Shown here: positions 35,163 to 47,599 of the stretch, piece by piece
Layout of the letters: each line of letters starts with the position of its first letter
Position numbering within the stretch: position 1 is the stretch's first letter
Origin: Imbricaverruca yamaguchii
Lineage: Eukaryota > Arthropoda > Thecostraca > Neoverrucidae
Assembly: GCA_034440575.1 (NCBI GenBank)
Contig: JAOTOL010001548.1
Span: 62,001 to 126,000 of the forward strand
Length of the DNA stretch: 64,000 bases
Direction of reading: 5' to 3'
The notes under the pieces: model-generated
Database searches by the model: none
Told to the model about the DNA's origin: nothing
What the model saw: the letters and a program-made list of their open reading frames with translations, nothing else
Program-made: the position numbers and the translations under genes

Positions 35163-35330
35163 TTGTTGGGTGGTTCACGACGAACCTTATGCAATCTGCT
35201 AATGGGCGCCGCCCACACTGCTTCGCAGGTCGGCCGCCGGACTGGGAAATGTTTCAGCGATGCGAGGCTAAAACCCGGGACCTTTGCACACAGATGTCAA
35301 CGCTCTAACCATTCGGCCATCTCCGCCCCA
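35163..35330 (-). mobile_element. tRNA-derived SINE, family 1, copy 3
   Basis: On the minus strand GGGGCGGAGATGGCCGAATGG is the tRNA-like head. The body shares GGGCGGCGCCCATTAGC and GTCGTGAACCACC with the copies at 3366 and 21430. The B box is slightly degraded (GGGTTTTAGC). Confidence 0.82.
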
Positions 35331-37224
35331 ACCTTAGATTAAAAAATCAGCTTCCATATTCAATAGACGTAAGCACGAGTGCAGGATGTAGTATGGCAGG
35401 TTCTATAGCTGCAACTCCAGCTATCTCTCAAGGTGCAGTATCCTACACATCTGGCGACACCAGCTACTACCGGCTCATATCTTCATCGAAGGGCGTACTT
35501 TGCAACGCAAACCTTATCGCTGCGCACCAAGCGCGAACATCTGCCCGGTCAGCTACATAAGTGCCACGCAACGGACGAAGCGTAAACTAAGGTGCTAGCA
35601 TACAGGCATTTGCAATAAAACTATGCACTCCAAGACGTTGTTGGAAAAAACCTTTTATTTCAAGTATGCTTTGCACTCATATACATGATTTATGGACCGT
35701 CATTTAACTACAGAAAATGAACACAGTCCATGTGTCCAGCGGTGAACATCTGACTAGTTTTCTGGAATTTTATCGTCTTGCTAAAAAATCGTGGCATGCG
35801 GTAATGATGCAGTTCATTACCTGTCGACTTATGCAAATTTCATCATCATGTTCATATTTTTGGACCGTCACATTTCCACCGAATATGAAAACATACACTA
35901 TCCAAAATACGGTAATGAACATTTGGTCAGATCAGAAATTTGGCATGCCTTTCCCACATCAATTTGGCATGTCGTGCCAAAATTTTGAAATCAGGTAATC
36001 TAGGGTCAACGAGTTAGTGAAGGTGAAGTGAGGTCACCTCCGAAAAGAATTCAACCAGTCGTCATGCTTTAACCGATAAATATATTTTAATAATGTTTTC
36101 AGCGTTTACTTGATTGTAGGGATGTAGCAAAACGCACCGGAGGAATTTTTAATTTTTTCCAGTTTTTGATTACTTATTAATTTTGTTAATTTGCCCACGA
36201 GAGATAAAATCGAAGATTCTGGCTAAAGTAAGCATTTCCTATTGGAGCATGTTGACTTTGAACAACGCTTTTTTCGGTCAGCTCTATCAATTAGAAAAGG
36301 AAAATTAAAGGAACCTTGAAAACTCACATTTTTTAAATAAAAAATTGGTTGGCCAAACATTGTATGGTCCTGGTCGATTTCGCTTTCCTTTTTTGATTCC
36401 AAATAATTTTGTCTTCTAATCTCCCTCAAAATGCTAACCTCCCTCAAACCCCCTAGAGCCACAAACATGATGTAAGTCGTGGGAACCTAGGCCCCATAGT
36501 GACGTCACTTTTGAGGGTAAATTTGTTTGGGGGTGGTGTCTGGCCCTACTAGTCGCGCGTCTTCCGATGACTCCTATTTCATTTTCGTGCGGATGCTTAG
36601 TTTGGAGATTGGAGGGGGGCCTATCGACCCCCGTCCCCTCCCCCGAGTCGGGGTGTGAGGATATGACCGGAGAGACTGGGCGGGTTAATTATCCGTCAAC
36701 TGATGTAGACTTCATCCTCTTTCCTCAAACTATTAACTAATTGAAATCGTAATCGTCTTGATATTTCCCAGGACACGAACTTTTGTTTTTCACGCCAAGT
36801 TTTGCAGTTCAGTTGTGTTTGAAGCGTAATGTCGATAACATTTTACTTTTGCGTGAAAATGACAGCGGTTTTTTCCGATCGATACCAATATCAGTTACAA
36901 TCAAAAGTCGACTACGACTATTTCATTTCAGTCATGCATCGACACATTTTGTTGTATTATTTTGCACACGTTCTTGCTAGAAGGGGATGCCATGTGGTTA
37001 ACCACATAGTATCTATGCACTTTTATACCACACAATAGTACAATGCACCTGGAGCGATGCCAGCACCTTCCGCCGAAGCCGATAGCAATCTGTCGAGTCT
37101 GCCCCGTCGGAGTTCGCTCCTCATGGTCACCCACCCTGCCGAACAGCTGCTCGGTACACATTCCCTGCCGCTCGAGGTGTTCTGCTGCGGTGACGTCACC
37201 GATGGCGGTCAGCGGACGGCCAGC
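35331..37224. other. Intergenic or upstream DNA, nothing recognised
   Basis: AT-rich up to about 36.5 kb, then turning GC-rich toward the gene 2 promoter. No supported exon. Confidence 0.4.
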
Positions 37225-37256
37225 TTATAAGAGAAGGCAGCCGATGAGGGTCAGCA
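37225..37256 (+). promoter_or_regulatory. Core promoter of gene 2 (TATA plus initiator)
   Basis: TTATAAGAG at 37225-37233 is followed about 26 bp later by GTCAGCAG, an arthropod-style TCA initiator. The 220-bp GC-rich leader that follows has no ATG until 37473, consistent with a real 5' UTR. Confidence 0.6.
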
Positions 37257-37472
37257 GTGTGTGCTACGGGCGGGTCAGGTCTGGGGTCAGGTTTTGGCTG
37301 GGAGTAGCCGGCGGCCGGCGGCGAGCGCGTCAGTGGTCGCGCGAGTCAGGCAGAGCTCAGACGCCTCCTGCGGTGGTCCGGTCTGGTCCAGTCCAGGGCG
37401 GACAGGAGCGGGACTGACGTGCGCGCGCTGGCCACCAGACGCGGCGGCAGCAGGGCCCATCGGGCGGCAGCC

Positions 37473-38163
37473 ATGTGGACCGAGTGCGTGTTTGTCACGA
37501 GCTGCTGGGCGGCGCTCGCCGCCGGACTGAGCGCGCTGTCGAGCCCGCAGTCGCAGCCGCAGTTGGCGCAGCAGCCGACCAGCTGGCAGCGCTACAGCGC
37601 GCTGGAGATGCAACCGCCGGCCTCCTCTCTCCAGAGGCAGGACGAGCAGCTGCTGGCCGCCGCCGCGCTGGTGGCCACCACGGCTGGGGGCCGGCAGGCG
37701 ACGGCTGGCCTGTACCTGGCTCGGCCGCAGCCGGCCGGCTGGCCGGCACAGCTGGCCAGCTGGCCGGCACAGCAGCAGGTCCCGCTGGCCGCCGTCGACC
37801 CCGGCCGGCGGGTGCCTGCCTCGGAGTGGTCCGAGCACCGGCCTCCTCGGGAGTCGGCCCGGCACGGCCAGCCCACCGGCTACCTACCGCCTGCGTTTAC
37901 TGCTGACGGGCTGCGGGACCACCACGCATCCCCGGTCCACTCGGAGGCGCGTCGTCCGAAAGCCCTTGTGCCCGTGAAGCAGCCAGTGGATCTCTCTAAG
38001 AACTTCGTAGCCGAAAATCGTGTCGCTGGATCCTTCAGTGGAGGCGCTATACAGGACGGGCGTCCACCACTGATCGTATACTTTGAAGACCTCCACTACA
38101 GGAACAAAGCAGCGGAAAACGGATTTTGTGAAAACTACTGCTCCAGTCGGCGTCGGGACATAG
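37473..38163 (+). CDS. Gene 2 first exon: signal peptide and Gln/Ala/Pro-rich region
   Basis: The first ATG after the presumed start site, in the context GCAGCCATG. The protein begins MWTECVFVTSCWAALAAGLS, a typical hydrophobic signal peptide. About 180 residues of low-complexity Gln, Pro, Ala and Trp-containing sequence follow, including a tandem WPAQ repeat. Then comes a hydrophobic/acidic patch (LIVYFEDLHY) and FCENYC. The donor G|GTAGGC at 38163 leaves phase 1, exactly the phase needed to join the WAP exons downstream. The same frame reads on to a stop at 38189, so an unspliced short form is possible. The linker may be extended and glycosylated or cross-linked; this is inference. Confidence 0.78.
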
Positions 38164-40685
38164 GTAGGCCCTGGATGAAAGCAACTTAGGCAGCAGCAGA
38201 CGTGCATCCAGGAAGTGGCAAGCAAAGACGTAGGCAGCAGTAGGCGTGGATGTAGACGACAATGTATATATAAGCAACACCAGAAATTGGTGGCAGTGGG
38301 TCAAATGATATGTTCATTTTAATTCAAATCAACCACCTACGGAGAAGTAATTTGAATACAAACCACTGTATTCAAGGGTGCCCCCTACTTAGCTGCTGCA
38401 AACAATACGGGGTAATAGCTGAATTGTACGCTCATCCCGAAGTCCTTATTACGTGGCCAGTAACCAGGGCTGTGATGTTAATTGGCTATGAGATGAATGA
38501 GTGCCCAGTTCGTTGGAAGTCAGCTGAAGTACCCGATTGATGTTTATAAAACCCAGCAGGTTTGTTTAAAGTCTGCCACATGTTTTTAACTGGGTGAACA
38601 TTTGGATCGGTAGAGAAACATATTTCTATAAAGACCGTCTCGAAATATTGCTTCGAAGTCATGATTCTCTTCTTCTCCCGGATCCCAGCGCTCATCTTTT
38701 CCCAACACATCAAAGGGAAGGAGGGGCTGCTCTTTACCACGTGATGTTAGGTCGGGAGCCCCGAAACCGTCCGCTCGCTGCAACATAGCACTAGGCATTC
38801 TGGCTGCAGCTGACACCTAGCTGACCGCAGCAGACACTCAGCCGACTCCAGCTGACTGCAACCGACATTCAGCTCACTGCAGCTGAGATATGCGGTCAGC
38901 TTTCCGTAGCTCTGCGTTCCTGTGCAACAAGGTTCGCTTTACCATCCAGTCAGGGTTTTTACGTATGCCCTTAGCTGTGGATGGTCTTAAGGTTGTGATG
39001 ATTTTCCATGTGCTAATGTAGAAGAATAGTGTTTTCGACCGTCATAAGCAGTCGCAAGCTTCATGATCGTTCATCTCCTGTTATCCATGGACTTCCTGAT
39101 TGTACTGCTCAGCTGCGTTAAAAAAAAGAAGAGGGCCGTTGAATTTGCAACCCAAGAACGTTACGAATTTTCGTTCGGGTTTTCAAATACTGGTCGACCT
39201 ATGGAATGTTGAATGGATAATTTGTTCCGCCTTAACGCACGTTATTTTACTAAATATACAATGATGCATACAATGACATACCGTCTTAAAATGTGAAGAA
39301 GGCAATTATGAAGCGGCAAATATGCAATCAATTGACTAAACGAAACGATGCATCCAGTCATCCATTGTCATCCATTAATCACTCTGCTGGAAAAGCGAGA
39401 AACCTAATGCGAAAACGACATCACTTGAAGAATTTCAAGATTTCAAAAACAAACTTTGGTTCGTTTGCTTTGTACTCATTTGTATTCGATGCAGCTACCT
39501 GCCGTGTGCAAGTTCTTGCGAGTGCGGCTCCTTTCGGACGAGTCACTCCAGTTCCGTAGCCTGAACTCCGCATCCCCATGCTGTATGCGGACACATTTTA
39601 TCCCGGCACCCTCTCCGCGCAGCCCTTCCATAACATTTTCCCGCACGTTGTTCGCCCAGAATATTTCCGTAAACATCGCAACGGGATACTGATAGGCATT
39701 ATGTTGTTCCGAGGTGATGACATGGAAGCGGTAATGGTAATAGGAATAATCATAGCAATAATAATAGCATTAAAAATGATAATAATAAACCAATATGGAT
39801 AACATTGAAAATAACAACCAGGCTGCTCATTCACTCTTTGAGTGGGTGCTAATTGATCTCTTCTGTCGGTGGACCAAAGTCGAAATTACCAAGCAACCAA
39901 GCATCGTCCGTTCTTTGTGTTATCTTGTAGGAAATTATGTTGTTCGAAATGTCGAGTTATGTATCTCTACTACTGCATGTAACGATTATCATTCATATTT
40001 TTTACGGATTTTCGGCTGGCCAGTTCAATGGAAGCATTGCTATTTCACAGTGCTTTCCAGTGAAAAACAAAATTTCCTGCATGACCATAAGTGTTTCCAG
40101 TGTATATTATATTGCAATAGCTGCGCAGGAATAACTTGACCGTCATAAGTCGCAAGTAGTGAACCAATTTTTGTACATCCAAAGTAAACTGTTGCGAAAA
40201 CCTTCGGGGCACGGAAAATATGCACATTGAAAGATGGAATTATCGTTCACATATTGTGACAGTTAGATAACACGTCATTTGACCAATGATGGAGTCTGTC
40301 TGTACTTCGGCATGCTGACACAGGTAATAACTGAACAATTCATCTCCTGAGCTTTGATCAGTGCTCATTTCGCCGATATTACAAGGTTACTACCATTGAA
40401 AATGTGTAAAGAATTTAATTCTGGTTATATGCACGGTGGTAAGATGGCAAGCCATGGATTTACCTCTTTGGCGGTAGATTTGGGAATTCTAAGCCGCTGA
40501 ATGACTCAATAACTTGCACAAACTCCCGCGCGCAGGATGTTCTCTTCAACAGTGTGCTACAAATCGTTCTGTCATCGCACGATTAACGTAGCGATACTTC
40601 GGCTGTGATGGTATATCGGAATCAAATGAACAAACTAAGTCTATCTATCGATCAAAATAACAAACAAAATCAAACGAACTCTCGA
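38164..40685. other. Gene 2 intron 1, first part
   Basis: Unique AT-rich DNA with an ATA-rich patch near 39750. No exon with a domain. Confidence 0.5.
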
Positions 40686-40983
40686 ATCCAGTCACTATCT
40701 CCAGTCTTCCTCATTTAGCTCGCTAAGTTACTATGCCTTCTTGTCGATGACACCATATGGATATATGTTATGTCGGGCAATCGTATCATTGTTGAGTTCT
40801 TTGTACCGAAGCATGTTTCAGTTTTTGTTTTCTCCACGTGGTATATCGAACTGACCGTTCCTTATGTCTATATTACCTGTTTGCTTAATTATCGTTGCTG
40901 CGGTTCCCGGATACTTGTCTCTTATGGGGGAAGCATGACAACTTGCTTTGTCGCTGTTTTGAATGCGTTCAATCTACTGCTAC

Positions 40984-40989
<6 letters not shown>
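40686..40989. repeat. 304-bp dispersed repeat, copy 1
   Basis: Starts ATCCAGTCACTATCTCC and ends ACTTCTAT, directly joined to a (TA)n tract. It is the same length as the copy at 43810-44113 with only scattered substitutions and no visible indel. Confidence 0.93.
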
Positions 40990-41069
<80 letters not shown>

Positions 41070-41103
41070 TATACCTATACATGCATATACATACTAGGTC
41101 AAT

Positions 41104-41152
<49 letters not shown>
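40986..41152. repeat. Two (TA)n tracts
   Basis: Pure TA from about 40987 to 41062 and from about 41107 to 41149, separated by a 45-bp spacer. Confidence 0.97.
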
Positions 41153-41644
41153 GGTGTGTATAAATACGCATGAAGCTAAAAGCATGTTCAAACAGCGCTT
41201 AATGTGCAACATGGGTGCCCAGCACTGATTCATGCTGTAATACTGGGACTGACGTACTTTCATTTTCATTTCAATACAGAACATTTAACTTTATACCCAC
41301 ATTTTTGGTTGTACCCATTGTCCTTTTATTGTCCCACTGAAATACAACAGGACTTAGGATTAAGAAATTGCCGGAAGCAGAACTTATGGGTCTGGTCGAT
41401 GTGCGCATCCGTTTATCGAAACTGGCTATTGTAGTTGGATAGGATGTGGTCTTTCGTATGTATGATATGACATTTTCTGTGTAGGACGAATAGCACAAAA
41501 TATTTCTGCAGAACAGTTCCGTTTTCTCCACAATGGAAAGTTTCTCTGGATATTTATTTTTTGTATGTGCACATTTGCACGAGTTTGCAATGTCCCACTT
41601 AGTAATGGGCATCGAGTGACAAATTATTGGCTTAGCGACAAATT

Positions 41645-41830
41645 GTCGTGTTGGCAAATTCCATGGCTGCATTACCAATTGCATGACCCCCTGCCAATTC
41701 CATCATCTCGTGACCAATTGCATGGACCCGTTACCAATGACATAACCGTACTACCAATTGCATGGCTTCATGACCAATGTCATGGTCTCGTTACTAATTG
41801 CATGGCCTACTTACTAATGGTGTGGTCTTG
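41645..41830. repeat. Degenerate about 30-bp repeat
   Basis: ACCAATTGCATGG-like words recur about every 28-30 bp, alternating with ACCAATGNCAT. Confidence 0.65.
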
Positions 41831-43118
41831 TTATATATTGTTTGGCTACAAGCTCATGCCAATGATTCGCCCGTTGCATGGAAACTATCTATTGTTGGTT
41901 GTGTATGCCACCGATCCCCTCTTCCTCTTGGTAACGTAGTGCACTTTTACTGGACCATCATACCTTAATATCTAACTTTTTCGCTCTCTTATATACATAT
42001 ATACGAGTGTACATCAAGATACCATGCTGTCCTAATTAGAACTACAGTTGGTTGAAAATAGGATTCATATTTGCGTTCCTTCATGAGTAATGCATTGACC
42101 GGCAAAATGAGCTAGTTGATGTTAGTACCTTGCAGGATGACTGTGCTTATGACACGATCGAGCAAATCGGTGTGCCATGCAACCTAGTCCATAGTTATAA
42201 GGTGCGTGAGGTCATCTGTGAGCAAAGATGTCTTGCAAAGGAGTAATTCGCTTCCACTTGAGGTACGTCCACCATAATTAATGCCACCGATTTCGGCTGG
42301 AGAATTTCGTCACCGGCGGACGGCTGCCTGGTTACCTCTCGAACTTTTTCCCTGGTCTTATGAGTTCATTTTGTAATGGCTAAGACTGGACAATCCCATG
42401 GTTTTGCTTTAGAGGAAAATAACGCCATGTTATAAGCTATATGATAGGGGAGAGCGTAAAAAAGGACTTTGAGAAACACACATGAAAGGATTTTCAAACT
42501 TTTGGCGCGTGATTGTTAATATCAATTACATAGCTATGTTCAACCGCTACACCTCACACGACAGTTGTTTCACTTCACAACAAAGTGAAGTCAGTGAATG
42601 CCAGGCACCGTGAGCGATTTTGCCCCTTCACTCACTCTGGGTTTGGCTTCCAATTATTAATAAAAGACATAAAATGGAACCATGATGATTACGATGGAGT
42701 TATTGACTTCATCCCATTGTTGTTGCGTTGAACTTCAGGCCTTAATATTTCATGTAATGTTTTTTCGTAACAGTTCATTCGAGGTAAATCACGATCACTG
42801 ACACGAGTTGATTTTGATAAGCTCACGTGGTTCGAGAAGACATGAAGCCAGTACATGCCTTTGGGCGCTTTAGCGGCAGCAAATCAGGCAACAACGTCGA
42901 TATGTGAAGACACACACCGAACAATCTTCATCAAATGAGACTTATGAGATGAGTGAGCCCTTCGCTTTCGCCAAATGCCCGTAGATGACGTAACTTTAGT
43001 TATGACAGGTGGTGTGGTGCTGCCGAGCATGTACCACTCTCGGGTGCGTGCTGCATAACCGTTTGCTAGGGGTGGCACCCACATCCCTTGGATCGTCTGG
43101 CTGAAGCAAACCATGTAT
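41831..43118. other. Gene 2 intron 1, nothing firm
   Basis: A possible 67-bp exon at 42135-42201 was rejected on phase. No other signal. Confidence 0.45.
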
Positions 43119-43300
<182 letters not shown>

Positions 43301-43809
43301 ATATTGAAATATCTCACTGATTTTGTTGCTTAGGTTGATTGATTAGTCGATGTATTAGCTAATGGGCTCCCAGTACTGAGAGCGGGATGTCCGCTACATA
43401 TGTCCCATGTTCAGGCCAGAAGCAATTGGGAGGCAAGTCAACCATTGGGGAGAAGAAAATGGTCCACCTCAAGGCACATAGAAAGGTATGTATGAAATAC
43501 GAACATCAAATATGAAAATGGAATTCGAATTTTAACCACGGTAGATATGAATATTAGATATAATTCACAAAGGCATTCCATGTGCTGCCTGTATCACACG
43601 CAGGAGTATCCTAGATAAGTTGTCACGAATTAATCACGATCTGTAGTGTCATTATGGCATGCACGGAATGCATGACTATACCATGACACGATCACAATGT
43701 GACTGTCAGAAAGTGGTAGGTATGCATTCACACGCATACAGTTAAACGTTTGGCTCTTTGGTAGCAGTGGCAAGGGTACGATTGCGAAAAAGAACTTATG
43801 AAAAATTGT

Positions 43810-44113
43810 ATCCAGTCACTATCTCCAGTCTTCCTCATTTAGCTCGGTAAGTTACTATGCCTTCTTGTCGATGACACCATATTGATATATGTTATGTCGG
43901 GCTTTCGTATCCTTGTTGAGTTCTTTGTACCGAAGTATGTTTCAGTTTTTGTTTTCTCCACGTGGTATATCGAACTGAACGTTCCTTATGTCTATATTAC
44001 CCGCTTGCTTAATTATCGTTGCTGCGATTCCCGAATACTTGTCTTTTATGGGGGAAGCATGACAACTTGCTTTGTCGCTGTTTTGAATGCGTTCAATCTA
44101 CTGCCACTTCTAT
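43810..44113. repeat. 304-bp dispersed repeat, copy 2
   Basis: Direct copy of 40686-40989. The downstream flank here is CAAGCAATAATTTC instead of (TA)n. Confidence 0.93.
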
Positions 44114-44426
44114 TCAAGCAATAATTTCAACAGTGACACCAGTGTCTTAATGCTGCTGTTTGATTCTAAATGAGATATGAACACGAGCTGCGTTGTAATC
44201 CGTTGCGTTGCAGTTGCAGCACGCCAGCTATGTCGCAACAATTCTCTGAACTATCTATTTGCAAGTGTCAAAAAACCAGAAGTGCCAAATTGTTATGAGC
44301 CAGCCAATGCCGATCGTGGCCACTCTGACGAACGCCAGTTCTGAGGAGCCAGCCAGCTGAGCCAACCCGGCTGAGTTCGACCGGTCGGTGGTCGCGTCAC
44401 CCAGCTGTGCCCTCTGTCACCCACAG

Positions 44427-44663
44427 CATTCAAGGCTGGCGAGTGCCCGCCTCTGCGCCCCGGCAGCTACCGCGGCGACTGCCAGGACGAGTGCAAATAC
44501 GACTCCGAGTGCCCGAAACAGAAGCGCTGCTGCAACAACGGCTGCGCCAACGTCTGCCTGCAGCCGAGCTTCCGCAAGACGTGCGACGATACCTCCTGCA
44601 TCGAGGGCTACGCCTGCATCGATGACCCGCAGCAGATCAAGGACGCCATCTGTGTCAACACTA
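44427..44663 (+). CDS. WAP plus FOLN-like fused exon (gene 2, exon K)
   Basis: Exon of 237 bp between CACCCACAG and GTGAGT, phase 1 to phase 1, 79 codons, 12 cysteines. Residues 1-48 form a full WAP core (GECPPL, CQDEC, YDSEC, RCCNNGCANVC). Residues 49-78 form a FOLN-like unit (RKTCDDTSCIEGYACIDD ending ICVN). In gene 1 the same two units lie on separate exons. WAP cores of this type occur in secreted protease inhibitors and crustins. The neighbouring L, M and N exons repeat the architecture. Confidence 0.92.
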
Positions 44664-45337
44664 GTGAGTGCCGGGGGCAGTGTTCTGCTGTTGCGTGGCC
44701 CGTGTATTGCAGCCGGCCGTTGTTCTGTCACTTGCCATATTCACCAACTGTGTGAACGCGGCAGATGCGCTGCAAATAGCATAACAGCCAGACCGCTACA
44801 GTGGCTGTCACTCGATCTCTGGATTTCAAGCAGCCTCATTCGTCCAGTCTGGGGCACCACAGTCTCACCAAAAGCAACCAAAGCTGAACCATCAAATGCA
44901 AGGATGCTATAAGCCTTCATAGAACACCTTTCGTGTTGATGACTACGGTTTAAGACAGATATTGCATTATTTGCATTTTTATGTCCATTTTTCAAGATGG
45001 TGACGAGCTTCACTGTCTGTAAACCCGTCCATTTGTCTTACAACGATCGGACGTTAAAGTTGAACTGGGAAGTCCAGCAGTGTTTTGAGCTCGAACACTA
45101 AGACCAGGCACGAAACTGGAAAGCGCAGATAACCGCGGTGGCAGTTGCGTCAAGATTTTGTGTGCAACACATGGCTGTACACCCCAGGGTTGGTGACTCC
45201 CAGGTAATCTTGGTCGACCAGTCATCCTAACACCCAGACGGCCATAATAATCCGCACGCGATTCGCTCTAAATGGCGCAGGTGGCCGGCGTGCCCAACTA
45301 GGCCAGTACACGCCGCTAACAGAGAACCCCTCGGCAG

Positions 45338-45571
45338 CCAACAAGGTGGGACGTTGTCCGGCCCAGTCACTCTGGGACCCGAGAACGCGCCACTGCCAGA
45401 GCCAGTGCCAGTACGACTTCCAGTGTCCCGCCGACGAGCGGTGCTGCAACAACGGATGCGCCAACGTCTGCGTCCCGCCCGACCTTCGCAAGCGCTGCGA
45501 GGACCACAACTGCGAGCAGGGCTCCACCTGCATCGACGACGGCATCAACGACGCCAAGTGTGTCAGCACAG
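45338..45571 (+). CDS. WAP plus FOLN-like fused exon (gene 2, exon L)
   Basis: Exon of 234 bp, phase 1 to phase 1, 12 cysteines. The WAP part is GRCPAQ, HCQSQC, YDFQC, RCCNNGCANVC; the FOLN-like part is RKRCEDHNCEQGSTCIDDG ending KCVST. The acceptor CCTCGGCAG is modest. The frame is open further upstream to another AG near 45280, so the 5' edge could be earlier. The donor is CAG|GTCAGT, which sits inside the first copy of the downstream minisatellite. Confidence 0.88.
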
Positions 45572-45915
45572 GTCAGTGGGGTGTGTTCGGGTCATGTCCG
45601 TACAGGTCAGTGAGGTGTGTCCGGGTCATGTCCACGCAGGTCAGTGGGGTGTGTCCGGGTCACGCCCACGCAGGTCAGTGAGGTGTGTCCGGGTCATGTC
45701 CGTGCTGGTCAGTGGGGTGTGTCCGGGTCATGCCCGCGCAGGTCAGTGAGGTGTGTCCGGGTCATATCCACGCTGGTCAGTGGGGTGTGTCCGGGTCGGG
45801 TTCGAACAGACCAGTGGGATGTGCCTGGGTCAGTTTCTCACAGGTCAGTGGGATGTGCCTGGGTAAGGTTCTCACAGGTCAGTGGGATGGATCCAGGTCA
45901 GGTATACACAGGCCT
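45568..45915. repeat. 34-bp minisatellite built from a splice donor, about 10 copies
   Basis: Unit CAGGTCAGTGGGGTGTGTCC plus GGGTCATGTCCACG. The first copy overlaps the exon L donor, so every copy repeats CAG|GTCAGTG. Later copies diverge to GGATGTGCCTGGGTCAG. Confidence 0.93.
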
Positions 45916-46264
45916 GTGGGATGGCGGCGCCGATGGTGAGGACAGCTGGTGCGGTGCCGCCGATTTTTCCCGACTTCTTCGGCCGCTGACAGTGGGCATT
46001 CGTCTTTGGTCCGCCATGGCGAGGATTTAGGAATGACAAGCTAAGCGCAAGAGAGGTCTGAGTTCAAAGTGCTTAATTTAGCAGCACCTCAAACGAAAGC
46101 GCTCCTTCCCGCTGCGCTTCGGGTTCCGAGGTCATGCAGTAATCATGTTAAAGTCTAGCCGATGTTAGTCGCGGTATATGTTGTTTCATCGCGATGTGCC
46201 GCTTCCATGCATCCACATCGCAATTGGTAGCATTTCTGATCAGCCGATACGCCAGCGCACTATG

Positions 46265-47336
46265 CCTAGGTGGTCGCCGTGGACTCCCGCGGCTCCTCCT
46301 GGTGAGACCTGACCCTACCTCACTACCCCATCGTGTACGTCGCCGTGGACTCCCGCGACTTCTCCTGGTGAGACCTGACCCCACCTCACCACCCCATCGT
46401 GTACGACGCCGTGGAGTCCTGCGGCTCCTCCTGGTGAGACCTGACCCCACCTCACCACCCCATCGTGTACGTCGCCATGGAGTCCTGCGGCTCCTCCTGG
46501 TGAGACCTGACCCCACCTCACCACCCCATCGTGTACGTCGCCGTAGACTCCCGCAGCTCCTCCTGGTGAGACCTGACCCCACCTCACCATCCCATCGTGT
46601 GCGTCGCCGTGGCGTCCTGCGGCTCCTCCTGGTGAGACCTGACCCCACCTCACCACCCCATCGTGTACGTCGCCGTGGAGTCCTGCGGCTCCTCCTGGTG
46701 AGACCTGACCCCACCTCACCACCCCATCGTGTACGTCGCCGTGGAGTCCTGCAGCTCCTCCTGGTGAGACCTGACCCCACCTCACCACCCCATCGTGTAC
46801 GTCGCCGTAGACTCCCGCAGCTCCTCCTGGTGAGACCTGACCCTACCTCACCACCCCATCGTGTACGTCGCCGTGGAGTCCTACGGCTTCTCCTGGTGAG
46901 ACCTGACCCCACCTCACCTCCCCATCGTGTACGTCGCCATGGAGTCCTGCGGCTCCTCCTGGTGAGACCTGACCCCACCTCACCAACACATCGTGTACGT
47001 CGATGTGGAGTCCTGCGGCTCCTCCTGGTGAGACCTGACCCCGCCTCACCACCCCATCGTGTGCGTCGCCGTGGTGTCCTACGGCTTCTCCTGGTGAGAC
47101 CTGACCCCACCTCACCTCCCCATCGTGTACGTCGCCGTGGAGTCCTGCAGCTCCTCCTGGTGAGACCTGACCCCGCCTCACCACCCCATCGTGTGCGTCG
47201 CCGTGGCGTCCTACGGCTTCTCCTGGTGAGACCTGACCCCACCTCACCTCCCCATCATGTACGTCGCCGTGGAGTCCCGGGGCTCCTCCTGGTGAGACCT
47301 GACCCCACCTCACCTCCCCATCATGTACGTCGCCAG
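46265..47336. repeat. 60-bp minisatellite, about 18 copies, ending at exon M
   Basis: The unit contains CTCCTCCTGGTGAGACCTGA, CCCCACCTCACC and ATCGTGTACGTCGCCGTGG. Its last partial copy supplies TGTACGTCGCCAG, the acceptor of exon M. Each unit also holds CTG|GTGAGA, a good donor match. Because the period is a multiple of three, ORFs of 364 and 497 codons run through it; they are artefacts. Confidence 0.95.
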
Positions 47337-47567
47337 CTGAGAAGTACGGACGCTGCACGCGCTGGACGCCCAACCAGGCCAGGGAGTGCGGTGTCAACCA
47401 GTGCCAGTACGACTCGCAGTGTCCCGGCGGCCAGAAGTGCTGCGACAACGGCTGCGCCAACGTCTGCTCCGAGCCGGACCTGCGCAAACTGTGCGCCGAC
47501 GTCTCGTGCGCCCCGGGCACCGGCTGCGTGGAGAGTCCGGTCGGCGACGCCGAGTGCTTCGACACAA
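47337..47567 (+). CDS. WAP plus FOLN-like fused exon (gene 2, exon M)
   Basis: Exon of 231 bp, acceptor CGTCGCCAG, donor GTAAGC, phase 1 to phase 1, 12 cysteines. The WAP part is GRCTRW, ECGVNQC, YDSQC, KCCDNGCANVC; the FOLN-like part is RKLCADVSCAPGTGCVES ending ECFDT. The usual CP after the first WAP cysteine is CT here. The acceptor is the final half-unit of the 60-bp array and has no good pyrimidine tract of its own apart from the array. Confidence 0.9.
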
Positions 47568-47599
47568 GTAAGCGATTCGACTTTGGCCACTGGTCGAGC

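Noticed and set aside
42135..42201. 67-bp exon with good AG and GTGCGT sites and two cysteines
   Set aside because: In phase 1 it meets TGA at once; other phases do not join the neighbouring exons.
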